A stretch of DNA of 31,960 nucleotides from Sistotremastrum niveocremeum HHB9708 (lineage: Eukaryota; Basidiomycota; Agaricomycetes; Sistotremastrales; Sistotremastraceae). The stretch spans positions 28,208-60,167 of the forward strand of contig KV419426.1 in the NCBI GenBank assembly GCA_001630475.1, given 5' to 3'. How positions within the stretch are numbered: position 1 is the first letter of the stretch; the number at the start of each line of letters is the position of its first letter. Of this stretch, positions 10,608 through 19,691 are shown one piece after another. The translations under genes and the position numbers were made by a program. The notes beneath the pieces are model-generated. The model did no database searches. It saw only the letters and a list, made by a program, of their open reading frames with translations, and was not told where the DNA came from.

Positions 10608-11130
10608 TCACGAAGGCGTTGAGCTGAGCTTCGAAAGAAGCGAGTCATTCTTTTGCCTCTCGCTAGTACTCGCTTCTGCAAGGCTATTAGCTTTTTTGCC
10701 CTGTCGTACATATGACGTCGCCAATGGCATATTTGCTTCGTTTGCCTCAACTACCTCATTTGCAACCGCACATGCGTCATTCTCCTTATGTCCCTCATTA
10801 AGTACATCAAAATATGTTATTCTCCTGACCAACTCTATCACGGGGCCGACAGGCATATTTGCATCATTCTTCTAAGAGGCCTTGTTTCGCGACATCGGCG
10901 CCTTGTTAGGTGGATCCGCTTTGTCTGCCTTATTAGGGTTACAATGAGAGGACCCACATAATCGGCTTGATATGCTCAGCCCCAAACCTTATTAGCCTTG
11001 TCGACCTCATCAATCACACTCGTAGACATTATCAGTCTTCTTAGTTAACTACATTCCTTATCCAACATTGTGAGCCGGGTTCCTGACCCATACCATTATT
11101 AGGGATTATTATGCAATATTAGGCGCCTTC
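10608..11130 (-). pseudogene. Degenerate repetitive coding-like tract
   Basis: On the minus strand, short peptides recur in shifting frames: NKADKADPPNKAP, RNKAS, KNDANMPVGP, KENDACAVANE and ANEANMPLAT. At the DNA level AATAAGGC, AACAAGGC and GACAAGGC recur. Stops and frame changes break any long reading frame. This looks like the remains of a low-complexity repeat protein or an old tandem repeat; a functional product is unlikely. Confidence 0.3.
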
Positions 11131-11322
11131 GAAAAATCCGACAAAACCGGCGAGTGTCTGTCACCACGAGAGATTCGACCACAATAGCAACTAATATTTC
11201 GCACGCAATCTTCGGTATGTATTATCCAAGACACTAATACAAAATGATATATGGATGAAAACACATAATTCATAATCTTCCATGCCATCAAACGCCTTCC
11301 AGAGGACAAACCGCAGCCTCTG

Positions 11323-11770
11323 TCATGGCCTGGAGCAGCCGTGCATTTCCTCAGAATAATAGACCATGCGCTGAGCCGAGTCAAATGCTTGCGGAGACTT
11401 GGCCTTGAAGGGTGTCATTGTGACCTTATGAATTAGAAGTTAGTGGGACAGCAGAAATCGATGAGCTCGATTTGACGTACATCATGCATCGTGATCCCCA
11501 CTGGCAGGCGTCACGGATTCCGGATCCATGCTCTTGACGGCCTCCCAGGCGAAGTCGGCTGACACCACATGATTCTTCGACAGCAGCTGTCGTCGGAGAC
11601 GGCATCTGAAAAGTAATGGAAGTGAGCGGAATAATGGCAATCAAACAGAGAAACAGTTGCTCGTACCCATCCGGGATCCATGGGCAAAGGAAAATTGGAT
11701 CCTGACCGAAATCGCTACGCACGCGAATAGATGATGACGCCTAGGCAGTCTGGGTGAAACTGTTGAACAT
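11323..11770 (-). pseudogene. Small three-exon gene with one in-frame TAG
   Basis: Exons 11770-11667, 11605-11515 and 11424-11323 join through introns of 61 and 90 nt with consistent phase, giving 98 codons. Recognisable stretches are DFGQDPIFLCPWIPDG, SADFAWEAVKSMDPES and QAFDSAQRMVYYSEEM. Codon 10 is TAG (11741-11743), after MFNSFTQTA, so it is either a recent nonsense allele, a read-through case, or my first exon is wrong. The second intron has a good CTAAC branch site and an AAG acceptor; donor 11509-11514 (GTGACG) competes with GTACGT about 37 bases further along. No domain is recognised. A TATA-like box lies about 116 bp upstream of the ATG. Confidence 0.4.
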
Positions 11771-11885
11771 CACGGCAGACGAAGGAGAGAGCGGACTCGG
11801 ACCCGGATGAAGCGCAGCAAGGACGTCCTTGAAATAATGAGATAGATAGAAGTAAGATGAGGGGAGTCGCTCAAAAAATCTTCCT

Positions 11886-11895
11886 CCTTATATAT
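11886..11895 (-). promoter_or_regulatory. TATA-like box upstream of the 11.7-kb gene
   Basis: On the minus strand the sequence reads TATATAAGGA, about 116 bp before ATG 11770, followed by a pyrimidine-rich leader (CTCTCTCCTTCGTC) just before the ATG. Both are usual for fungal promoters. Confidence 0.4.
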
Positions 11896-13006
11896 GTTGG
11901 GCACTGTCTATCGGGACAAAGCTTCATGTGGCAAGTATCGGGTCGAACGGGAGGAGACCGGGAACTATTTTTAAACTTCTCTTGGCATCGCGAGAGTTGA
12001 GATCGGAAGTTTTGACGTGAATTCAACAGTCGGGGGATCCAGGACGATCGTCGCATTTGTAGAAGTTCTCGGGCCGGCGTCGATGAGAAGACCGATTAGA
12101 TCGGACGATCGAGATTCGGACAGGGCAGAGATCGTCAATTCTCAGATTCCAGTCGATGGGCATCCCGTGGCAGATTTCGTCCATTCAATTGACTTTGGAA
12201 ATTTCTCTAATAATTTTCACACCAAAGCATTTCACGAACGATCTCCACTTCGAGATCCAAGACTACCATACAGAATAGTCTGAAACTGTATGAATTGCCA
12301 ACCCTACGCACCCCACTAGCATATAGCGACATCATCTCTCGACTGCATCCACCCTAGACACGCTCACGAAGACCGCGGCATTATATGGCAAACAGGTACG
12401 GCAAAAGAAAGGGGTCAGAGATCTGAATAAATAGAATCGGCTGCTACGTATTGCGAGCGTGTTCACCCACAAGTGCAGTTCTGACATACTGTTCCTGAGC
12501 GCGCCGTAGAACCTAAGCTCGGTTAATCAGGAAGCGGGAGGCCAAGAAAAAAGGGTAACAGACATGGCCAGGATCTCGCGTGGGTCTCCAGCCGACGCGT
12601 CTTTGAGAGCCAGAGATCCATGGGCAATGAAGACTGCAGAGCAGATTAGAGCCACGATAGAAGTGTGATACGTGAGAAGACGTGCCTTTTCTTTCGCAGG
12701 ATTGAATTCATTACAAAGCGAATAAGATGACTCTATGATCTAGAGATAGAAGGTCTCACCGAGAGTCAGCAATGCGCTGATAGCACTCGCTGTACTGCAG
12801 TCCTATCCTGGAAATCGAAACGCTCTTACGAATACTGGATATATGCCTCAGTCAAGGAGAGGTCAGAGAGTAGAATGAGATTCCTCACAGGTCTATGGCC
12901 GACCAGCAACCCTGCTTCCCCAGCGACAGGTAATGGGCTCAAGGAATGTTACTTAGTTGAGCGCCACTCCTTTAGACCTAGCAAGCGATTGGAACATGGG
13001 ATGGAT
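11896..13006. other. No supported gene
   Basis: A plus-strand frame at 12017-12283 (88 codons) and one at 12875-13072 (65 codons) are open but show no splice partners or domains. The rest has frequent stops on both strands. GATC and CGATC words are common. Nothing further is recognised. Confidence 0.4.
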
Positions 13007-13593
13007 TCAAGTGTGGACGAGATGGCGATAGGGGCGGCGGGAGGTATAAGATGGATCCAAGAAACGATGTAATTTGTTGGCCAGAGCGCTAGATGAGGTA
13101 GATGAGGAAAAGATGGAGAAATCTCTCGCCGCCATTGTATCTTTATACATCTCGCCAGGCGATGAACAAAGGGCATTCCGGAGCGTCGGAATAGACGCGT
13201 AGAAGATCCTTAGCACTCCCGAAGATCGATCGATCGAACGGGGTAGGATCTTTGGCAGCGGTCCGACAGGAGCGGACCTCAGATCGAAGCTTGGTGGTGG
13301 TGGTGGCGGCGGCGTATTAGACGGTACTGGGTCCCCTATGGAAATGACCGGGTATGCGGTCTTCCCACACACACACACACACGTGGGGTGATCGAGGCTT
13401 GGAGAAAAACTGACACCGAAGAGGTGGACAGGATCCGAATGATCGCGATCGACGGGGATCGGGGACGAACGCGAATGAAGAGGTTCCGATGTGAAAGATC
13501 CATCTTACGAGATCCGTATTGGAAGGCAGGGTCGATCAGGAGTGGGGAAGGATCGAAAGCTGGTTGAGAGAGACTCGGAGCGGCGATCCCCAT
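13007..13593 (-). CDS. Possible small gene with poly-Pro tract
   Basis: ATG 13593 opens MGIAAPSLSQPAFDPSPLLI. A donor GTAAGA after QYGS, and an acceptor CATAG near 13337, would remove a long intron containing the (GT)n tract, joining in phase to a second exon that encodes seven prolines and ends at 13007. The product would be about 137 residues. Without splicing two overlapping frames of 85 and 123 codons remain. No domain is seen. The composition is only weakly protein-like, so this could be non-coding. Confidence 0.25.
13291..13312. repeat. GGT/GGC trinucleotide run
   Basis: A pure run of GGT then GGC triplets; on the minus strand it encodes the poly-Pro stretch of the possible gene at 13007-13593. 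Confidence 0.7.
13367..13383. repeat. (CA)n microsatellite
   Basis: About eight CA dinucleotides (GT on the minus strand) followed by CGTGGGG. Usable as a length marker. Confidence 0.8.
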
Positions 13594-14258
13594 GTCGATG
13601 TGTCAGGTGAGGAGAGATGGCTTGCGACATAGATCTCCGTAATAGATATTAGCGTTCATTGAGCAGAAAGCAGAAGAAAGATGCTGGAATTGACGTCATC
13701 CAAATTTGCAAAGGGACAAGGCCCTCGGTCAGATATTCGTATCAAGACCTTTAGCATGTGGAAGTCAACAAATCTGTGGGCAGAAGCACATTGTACTTCA
13801 GGAGCTACCTGAATCCTTCCGTCTCGAATGCGTGAATACGCTCAGGCCAGAACTTATCCACCTCAAGAACTCTTCATAGGAACCCTTCAGGCCGCCGAAA
13901 CAGAGCCCATAGCAGTGGCAAGGTCATCTAGGGGATCCAGTCATTCCAAGGCCTTGACTATATGGATCAGTCAGAACCATTAAAAAATAGAAGGAGCAGG
14001 CGAGACGACTTGCGAAAGAAGAATTTAGCTTGAAGTGGCGTATCGCGTTTCGTGGCCATTTTTGTTTGTTTGCCCGTCTTCCTCTAGATCTGGTCCTCTA
14101 ACCTAACAGCAGCTCAACACACAGGATACGATCCGAGTCCGGAGCGCAATCGAATCTAATGATTGAATTGAAGGCAGAAATCGGAATGTAAGTTAAGAAG
14201 TTCTTGGCATTCACGGAGATCGCGTACACTGGATTGGATATATACGACGAAGTGAAGA

Positions 14259-14570
14259 ATGCGGAAGCAAATTGAAGCCAAGAGAGTCTTAGACGCCTAC
14301 GAAGCGCTCGCCGATCCGATGCCAACCGCCTGCTTCCTCTCGATCGGACCCTCAAAACAGCTCTCAAAACTCGGAGCGCACTCGATCGCCAAGGACATGA
14401 AGTCCTTCTGGAGAGGAATCACGGTACATGTACTAGTACGAAGACATATCCAGGAGTTCGGGAGGATCAGCCGGGAGAAGACGAGCGATCTCGAGATCCA
14501 ACCTCGATTCCTGGTCTCGATTGAACGGCGGTTCTCAAGAGAGGCCAAATATAGCCGGAGAGAAGCTTGA
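14259..14570 (+). CDS. Hypothetical 103-residue open frame
   Basis: ATG 14259 opens MRKQIEAKRVLDAYEALADP and the frame stays open to 14570; a TATATAC lies about 20 bp upstream. The product is basic and partly helical by composition (ERRFSREAKYSRREA at the end). No domain is recognised, and antisense frames of similar length overlap it. It may be an exon or chance. Confidence 0.25.
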   Translation: MRKQIEAKRVLDAYEALADPMPTACFLSIGPSKQLSKLGAHSIAKDMKSFWRGITVHVLVRRHIQEFGRISREKTSDLEIQPRFLVSIERRFSREAKYSRREA

Positions 14571-14773
14571 AAAGATCATCGCATGAGATATATAGTTAGC
14601 TCGGAGTATGGTTGACGACTGGTTGAAATGTTTTGCTGCCGGCAAATGAGAGTGTCAATGGGCTTTCGATGCCGGAACGCTCGAGAAATGGTCGGAACGT
14701 GCAGGGGGACTGAGGTCATCCTTCGATGATGACACTGAGCGAGGTGGGATGCAAACGAGTGTAATGACGCGTC

Positions 14774-15007
14774 ATGTGGATATCGCAAGTTGACAAGAAT
14801 TGGTGCGTTGGCGCGTCAGGAGAATACGAAGAGCACATGAGCACGAATCACGCACCGATCGATTCAAGCCCTCAACGGCTCTCCTCAGCGGCTCTCCTTT
14901 CTAAGAATCGAACCATTCATAATGATCGAGCGAGACTTTGGCTTCCTAAAAGAGTCCGTTCCGCACGCCCTGGCGACAATCGTCGCAAACAGATCTTCTC
15001 GATGTGA
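14774..15007 (+). CDS. Hypothetical 77-residue open frame
   Basis: ATG 14774 opens MWISQVDKNWCVGASGEYEE; the middle is polar (STNHAPIDSSPQRLSS) and the end is basic (RSARPGDNRRK). The pattern is more protein-like than the opposite strand. It may be spliced to the frame that follows at 15170, but no phase-correct pair of splice sites was found. Confidence 0.28.
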   Translation: MWISQVDKNWCVGASGEYEEHMSTNHAPIDSSPQRLSSAALLSKNRTIHNDRARLWLPKRVRSARPGDNRRKQIFSM

Positions 15008-15169
15008 CATATCAAACGATTCTTGAGCTGTCCGAGCCAACTCACCTCAAAGCATCTTAATTATCGACTGCGAAGACAGGACTGGCCAACGCAACAGGCT
15101 GTTTCGTTTAGGAGAGAGTGTGGGTCCGTGCGTACCGATGTGAATTTATCGGTCTTCTTATTGGCTCTG

Positions 15170-15370
15170 ATGAAACGAGGAGAACTTCAGTACTTATATG
15201 AGGACGATGAAATGGGACATACAATACTCGTTTCACCTGAGTTCGAAAGAATACTCTTATACACTCCAGGCCCTGGATTGCTGCGGATCTCGTCAGTCAT
15301 GGGCACACTAGCCATTTCGAGACATATATTACAATCAGAAATGACGGCAGTGAGCATCTCTGTCAATTGA
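15170..15370 (+). CDS. Hypothetical 66-residue open frame
   Basis: From ATG 15170 the frame reads MKRGELQYLYEDDEMGHT and later SPEFERILLYTPGPGLLR, ending at 15370. The frame is open back to 15023 but without a better ATG. Acid/aromatic composition suggests genuine coding. No domain is recognised. An antisense frame (15187-15480) overlaps and is taken as its shadow. Confidence 0.3.
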   Translation: MKRGELQYLYEDDEMGHTILVSPEFERILLYTPGPGLLRISSVMGTLAISRHILQSEMTAVSISVN

Positions 15371-15446
15371 TCAAGGTGGCGAGAAGCAAGAACAAAACCA
15401 ACATCGGTCGATTTTCGGGAGACAAGGATCCTCAGGCTAGCACAGA

Positions 15447-15703
15447 TTATCTCGAGATGTTCACGCCGTCGCTGAACCAAGATCCGAGTCGCTGGTAGAG
15501 CTGAGAACTAATTGAGCTAACGGTGAAAGTCCGTTGATAAGTGAAGACACACCATGGACACTGCGAGAACGGACACAAATCACGACTGCTCTCACAGGTG
15601 ATGCAGTGATACTACACTGATAGCGCAGGACCTTCATCTCTTTCGTGACCCTTGCTGCGGGCGCCGCCGACGGCTCGATCGGCTCGATCAATGGGTAGGA
15701 CAT
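15447..15703 (-). CDS. Possible two-exon Cys-rich mini-protein
   Basis: ATG 15703 opens MSYPLIEPIEPSAAPAAR. A 38-nt phase-0 intron (15612-15649, GTCACG donor, TGTAG acceptor) would join it to exon 15611-15447, which contains YHCITCES, DLCPFSQCPWC and ends at a stop. The cysteines form C-x2-C-x6-C-x4-C-x2-C, a zinc-binding-like spacing that matches no family I know. The intron is shorter than usual, so the join is uncertain; unspliced, the first frame runs to 15461. Confidence 0.28.
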
Positions 15704-15865
15704 GGGAGGAGGCTTGTCTGATCATTCGGCGATGTCTCGCGTGTCAGTCTGCTTTGCGAATCTATTGCAGTTGGTCGTTTTACTGCTGGTCATGGTTCGA
15801 TTTCAGTCATCAATACACTCGTAGATTACTCCCCGTTTTGAACTGTTTCGCCTGAGGGCCAGCAG

Positions 15866-16093
15866 CTAGGCCAGGCTGATGCGTTCGTTGGATGCAAGGT
15901 TGGGTGGCTCCATGATGAAATCCGAATTCAAGTTCCGATGGTGCTCCTCCGAGTCAGCGTTGACGACAGCCTCCAGCAAAAGTGAAACATTCCGATTTTC
16001 CGAGTTGGTTCTTTGAAATCTTTTAAGGACTAGATCACCGACAAGAGTCACCAGACCGAGGAGATAGATTTTGACATTCTTGTGGGCCACCAT
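15866..16093 (-). CDS. Hypothetical 75-residue protein
   Basis: ATG 16093 opens MVAHKNVKIYLLGLVTLVGD, a hydrophobic N-terminal segment that could be a signal anchor, followed by a polar part (RTNSENRNVSLLLEAVV, EEHHRNLNSDF) to the stop at 15866-15868. It needs no intron. Its ATG shares the CATG at 16091-16094 with the ATG of the plus-strand gene, so at most one start is likely to be the main one. No family is recognised. Confidence 0.35.
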   Translation of the reverse strand: MVAHKNVKIYLLGLVTLVGDLVLKRFQRTNSENRNVSLLLEAVVNADSEEHHRNLNSDFIMEPPNLASNERISLA

Positions 16094-16593
16094 GCGACCA
16101 TTTGTGCCATTTGTTATTTTCGTCCGGCTTATCGAGTCCTGTGAGGATCGCTAATTGCGAATCTGTTCGTTCATCTCATGTGACTCTTTCAGTTGAAGCT
16201 GGAATCCAACTTGTCACGAAATCCGTTGTAACTGATTTTCCCGTGTCAGCGCCTCGCACCTTCCATTTCTGCCTCGCAGGTCGCGACGATCACTGGCAAA
16301 GTTCTACTCTATTCGCTAGGTAGGCTGCTCTCAAGGTCTTGAGGTCCTTCAATTCAAATTATGTCACTAATCTAAGCCTTCAGTCTCCTCTCCATGAGTA
16401 TCTACCTCATGCCACCGAAGGTCACGGTCGAAGATACTCTCTAACCCAGAGACAGGACGATATGGTGGTTAGAACACCACATAAAAGAAATGAAAATGGT
16501 GACGTCGGCTCTTCATCAATTGCTGAACCCGCTTTTCTCTCTCTAATCCCTCGCAAACAGCGTCGTAGCATCAAGGTCCCAAAGCCGAAATGA
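16092..16593 (+). CDS. Hypothetical four-exon protein
   Basis: Exons 16092-16140, 16193-16319, 16384-16420 and 16456-16593 keep one frame for 116 residues. The first two introns are strong: GTGAGG with GCTAATTG branch and CTTTCAG, and GTAGGC with CACTAAT branch and CTTCAG. The third is only 35 nt (GTCACG donor, CTCTAACCC branch, GACAG). The N-terminus MRPFVPFVIFVRLIES is hydrophobic; the middle has TFHFCLAGRDDHWQSS; the C-terminus is basic (RKQRRSIKVPKPK) and could be a nuclear signal. If the third intron is not removed, the exon ends at a stop soon after MPPKVTVEDTL. No known domain. Confidence 0.45.
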
Positions 16594-16820
16594 CCGAATG
16601 CGACGTCAGCCACTTTGTTTCGTCTTTCGTTAGCATGTGCGATTATTGAATGACAGATCAAAAGCGTCATGTAGGAGTCTGAGTTTCCTGAAACCTAGGC
16701 ATCGCTGATCTTATACTCGTGATAACAGATTTCATACGAAAAAAATGCGTCAGCTGTGGAATCACTGCACACGCATTTGCTCTCTTGAAGCTCCTCGGTC
16801 TCGCTCACCAAATCTAAGAC

Positions 16821-17142
16821 ATGAAGCATTCCGATCAACCAATCCCTCGTACAATGCTGGAATGCACTGAAGAATCATTCCTCTTCTTCGTCCAATTCTT
16901 CATCTGTTCCCGGTACCCATGCGCCATGGTCTCCATTATCTTTTGATGCATGTGACGCCGTGAATCACCTCAATCTTCCATGTTCGATCCACCCTGATCA
17001 CAACCTCAACAAATCTTACTCTTCCGATCTCGAACCTGGGAGCATTCAACTACGATTACGAGCCCCCTGTACCAAGCGTGATCAGACATCAAAGAACAAA
17101 TCCCCCATCCTGAACATTTACATGTACGAGTTCCTCATCTAG
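16821..17142 (+). other. Overlapping short open frames, possible small gene
   Basis: ATG 16821 opens a 41-codon frame (MKHSDQPIPRTMLECTEES, then Phe-rich to a stop near 16946). A second frame, open from about 16870 to 17142, has a serine run and SSDLEPGSIQLRLRAPC. A third frame contains GAFNYDYEPPVPSVIRHQ. No phase-correct splice was found among them. Probably one small gene whose structure I cannot settle. Confidence 0.2.
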
Positions 17143-17793
17143 CATGATAGTACATTCATAGATTGTTAACCGCATTCGTCTCAGTTTCCCTCTGAGCTTC
17201 ACTGCCACGAAATAAGAAATACGAACACGAATACGGTCGGTATTACGTCGCAACGAAGAGCTTGGCTTGTCTCGTTTATAGCGGGAGAGCTGTCACCACA
17301 TTCACGCTCACAGCGCTCCGGAACGCGATGGGGACTGCGTCCGGAATACAAAACCACGCCATTTCACTCTTTTCATCCCAGATTTATCACGATATTATAA
17401 GTTGAGTTAGATTATTTAAGATTCAAAATACTCCCGTTCCTCAAAAACCGGGTAACAAATCGATCTCAATGAAGGCACTGTCTCGTTCTTAGAAAGCCCT
17501 GCTATACCAATATCATCTTCAAAGTCCCTAGCCTGGGCAACATCCGAATCATTTCAGGACCTTTCGCAGAGATTCTAAGATTTCCAACGTCCCAGGACAG
17601 ACGGTTCCAATGACGCAGCTGAACAACAACAATGATGAACAGGACAAAATGAGTTCAGAGTCTGCAGACTGATATAATAGTCTTATATTGGCTAGCCGGC
17701 GGTGGCGCTATGACATCTATCAAGAACTCACAGTAAAAATTCCTACCTCAAACTTCTGACATTCGAGCGAGGAATGAAGGAATCCATAGTTGA
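17143..17793. other. No supported gene
   Basis: AT-rich stretch with stops in all frames; ATATTATAAG and TTATATTGG occur near 17390 and 17687. No gene or repeat recognised. Confidence 0.45.
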
Positions 17794-17879
17794 TCAACGC
17801 CGAGAACTGTTCAGAGAAAGAGTATCAATATTTTGCGAGAGAAGAAATCGAAAGAAATACTGCACAGAAAGCCGTTCGA

Positions 17880-18502
17880 CTTGATCGTGAGCAAAATAAT
17901 GTACAACTCGGAGTCCTGTGGACCAGAGTGACATCGTGAGTCTGGCTTTCCCATAGCCTTGAACCCCGAATGTGAACTTCGGTGCCTTCAGATGGAACCC
18001 ATTCGGGACGATGACCTGATGCGTGCGGCTTAAAATCTGGTGTGTGTCAGTCTGTTCTAACAACAGTCAAGTTTCACATTCGTTTATCAATGTGAGTCAG
18101 TCTCGCGCTCCACGGCCTCCCTACCATGGCATCCTCATTCACAAGTGAACCTGCCTTTTCGACTGTGGCATCATCAGACTTTAGAACAAACTTGATCCAG
18201 ACATCTTGCAAGCTGTCCAGGACTAGATATTCACTCTCGCCAGCAATGTCACACTCTCCGAAGGAATTCCGTGTGAAGATGCATCGGAGGAGAAGAGCAC
18301 CAAAGAGGGTGAATTAGTAAGTCCGCCATGCAGCATACTGGCTATTCAGACAACGACTATTTTGACGACCACCTCTCGTGCAGCTATCACATATACATTG
18401 GACTATCAGTCAAAGGAACAGATACATTGATATTTATGTGGTACGTCTCGGCCATCGTGTCTCAGATTCTAGGATTATATCGATGGCAGCGGGCAATGTC
18501 AT
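17880..18502 (-). CDS. Duplicated locus, copy 1: uncharacterised minus-strand gene
   Basis: Comparison with 31070-31960 reveals the reading frames. Exon 1 (18502-18445) starts MTLPAAIDIILESETRWPR and ends at a GTACCA donor that is conserved in copy 2. A second coding block (about 18285-18120) reads LFGALLLRCIFTRNSFGECD, GESEYLVLDSLQD and DDATVEKAGSLVNEDAM. A third (about 18045-17890, after a CACCAG acceptor) reads HRPEWVPSEGTEVHIRGSRL and WESQTHD. Against copy 2, differences in the middle of block two fall mostly on third codon positions of this frame, which supports it over the others. Copy 1 lacks the early stops of copy 2. The acceptor before block two and the 3' end are not resolved. No family is recognised. 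Confidence 0.45.
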
Positions 18503-18553
18503 GACTGTTGCGCCAAAGCACTTTGGATTCCCAATAATTGTACTGTATCACTG
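17880..18553. repeat. Dispersed direct repeat, left copy
   Basis: Homologous to 31070-31960, same orientation, about 13.4 kb away. The segment 18459-18553 is identical to 31866-31960 over all 95 bases. Left of it similarity falls to roughly 70% by eye with small indels, and copy 2 has about 225 extra bases between two blocks. Confidence 0.9.
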
Positions 18554-18576
18554 GTTCTAACAGGGTCAACTGATTT

Positions 18577-18602
18577 GGAAGAAGAAAAAGAGAAAGAGAA
18601 AG
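18577..18602. repeat. Purine (GA-rich) tract
   Basis: A run of AAGAAGAAAAAGAGAAAGAG type followed by nine T (about 18605-18613). Low-complexity; no function visible. Confidence 0.7.
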
Positions 18603-18636
18603 AATTTTTTTTTAAACCCACCAATGCTGTGAACGA

Positions 18637-19017
18637 TCAGCACACTAAGTCACTTCCCTTGCGAACTTGCGATATAACTAGACCGCAAAGAAAGCCACTC
18701 TGACTCACGACGTCTCTGGTAGACCCGGGTGATTCAATAATGAGATATAACTTACGATGACCATCCCTGAGATCAGAACAGACTGAGACGATAGCATCGA
18801 CATTCCAGGGAGAGAGCAAGGATGAGACAGAATTGTCTGCCGTCCTCACTCCCCGCCAACGAACCCCCAACGCTACGCGTCCAGGCTGCTCCTGCAAAGT
18901 CGGGGCCCCTGCAACATTGTCGCTACGGCAGCCACGTCGCTCACGCAACATCGCCGCCTCCCGCAACGCAGTCGCTCCACCCCTCCTCCGCTCCGCCACC
19001 CTTCCACAGTCCCGCAT
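18637..19017 (-). CDS. Open frame in a GC-rich patch
   Basis: ATG 19017 opens MRDCGRVAERRRGGATALRE; 126 codons stay open. The first half is Arg/Ala/Gly-rich because the DNA there (18840-19015) is far richer in G and C than its surroundings. The second half (SPWNVDAIVSVCSDLRDGHR, followed by a GTAAGT donor) looks more like true coding. A plus-strand frame (18822-19064) also spans the patch. The gene model is uncertain. Confidence 0.25.
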   Translation of the reverse strand: MRDCGRVAERRRGGATALREAAMLRERRGCRSDNVAGAPTLQEQPGRVALGVRWRGVRTADNSVSSLLSPWNVDAIVSVCSDLRDGHRKLYLIIESPGSTRDVVSQSGFLCGLVISQVRKGSDLVC

Positions 19018-19047
19018 CGACGGTTGAGAGAGAGAAAGTTCCGATGA

Positions 19048-19547
19048 TTGCCGTTATTTTATAGATATTCTGTTGTTTATTTTTCTCAGGATCACGAGCA
19101 GCTGTTGCGTAGGAGACAGAGAAATAGAGGCGAGTTTCGAGAGGACAGCAGAATAAATTTGAGTGAGCCTAAGCAGGATAGGGCTCAGACGCTGCGTTGC
19201 AGCCGAAGTCCGGCAGGCGCCTTCTTCTGCTTCCGCTATAGCACTTTCTGTAACGACGCGCTCTCTTCATGCACTTTCATTTCTGTCTTCATGGAACGCT
19301 GACTGATTCTAAAACTGCCCTCTTGAGGTGAATCTATTGGCTTATTCACGTCTTGAATCGCTGACAGACGTGCTCGATAGCATTGTCTCTGCATTCCATC
19401 TCTGGGTGAACCACGAACGTCGTTGCTGAGTGTGAGGATGACTGATGGACTTGGAATCCCCTCTTGTGGTGAGTCACCGGATTATTCACAAGCAACGACA
19501 ACTGACTGAGCTTGAAACATGAATTTCGTCTATATAACCACGGCATC
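19048..19547. other. No supported gene; short direct repeat
   Basis: CCTCTTGAGGTGAATC..GGCTTATTCAC (19319-19350) and CCTCTTGTGGTGAGTC..GGATTATTCAC (19459-19490) are diverged copies about 140 bp apart. TATATAACC at 19530 could be a TATA box for a transcript running into the gap. Open frames are short. Confidence 0.35.
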
Positions 19548-19691
19548 CTATGTCGGAACTCCCCCATTCTCTTCCCTCCTCGCCTTTCTTCCTAGGGCCA
19601 TGGCCCGCGATCTCTCCCACTTCACATTACGAGCTGCTGGTCGGTCAGGGTGTGCTGTAGGGACGGTCGTTGGCTGTGGTCTGCTGATCTC

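Noticed and set aside
11741-11770. MFNSFTQTA as the start of a basidiomycete lipopeptide pheromone precursor
   Set aside because: The start resembles such precursors, but no C-terminal CaaX box follows in any frame, and no STE3-type receptor gene lies nearby.
13367-13383. Telomere-like or CRISPR-like repeat
   Set aside because: It is a simple CA dinucleotide run; no spaced repeats are present anywhere in the window.
15187-15480. Minus-strand 97-codon frame
   Set aside because: It overlaps a more protein-like plus-strand frame (15170-15370) and shows no splice partner.
18378-18560. Plus-strand frame ending QILGLYRWQRAMS, also present at 31678-31911, as a small membrane protein
   Set aside because: It is identical in both copies only because the DNA is identical there. 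Outside that block the frame differs strongly, while the opposite strand keeps a better coding pattern.
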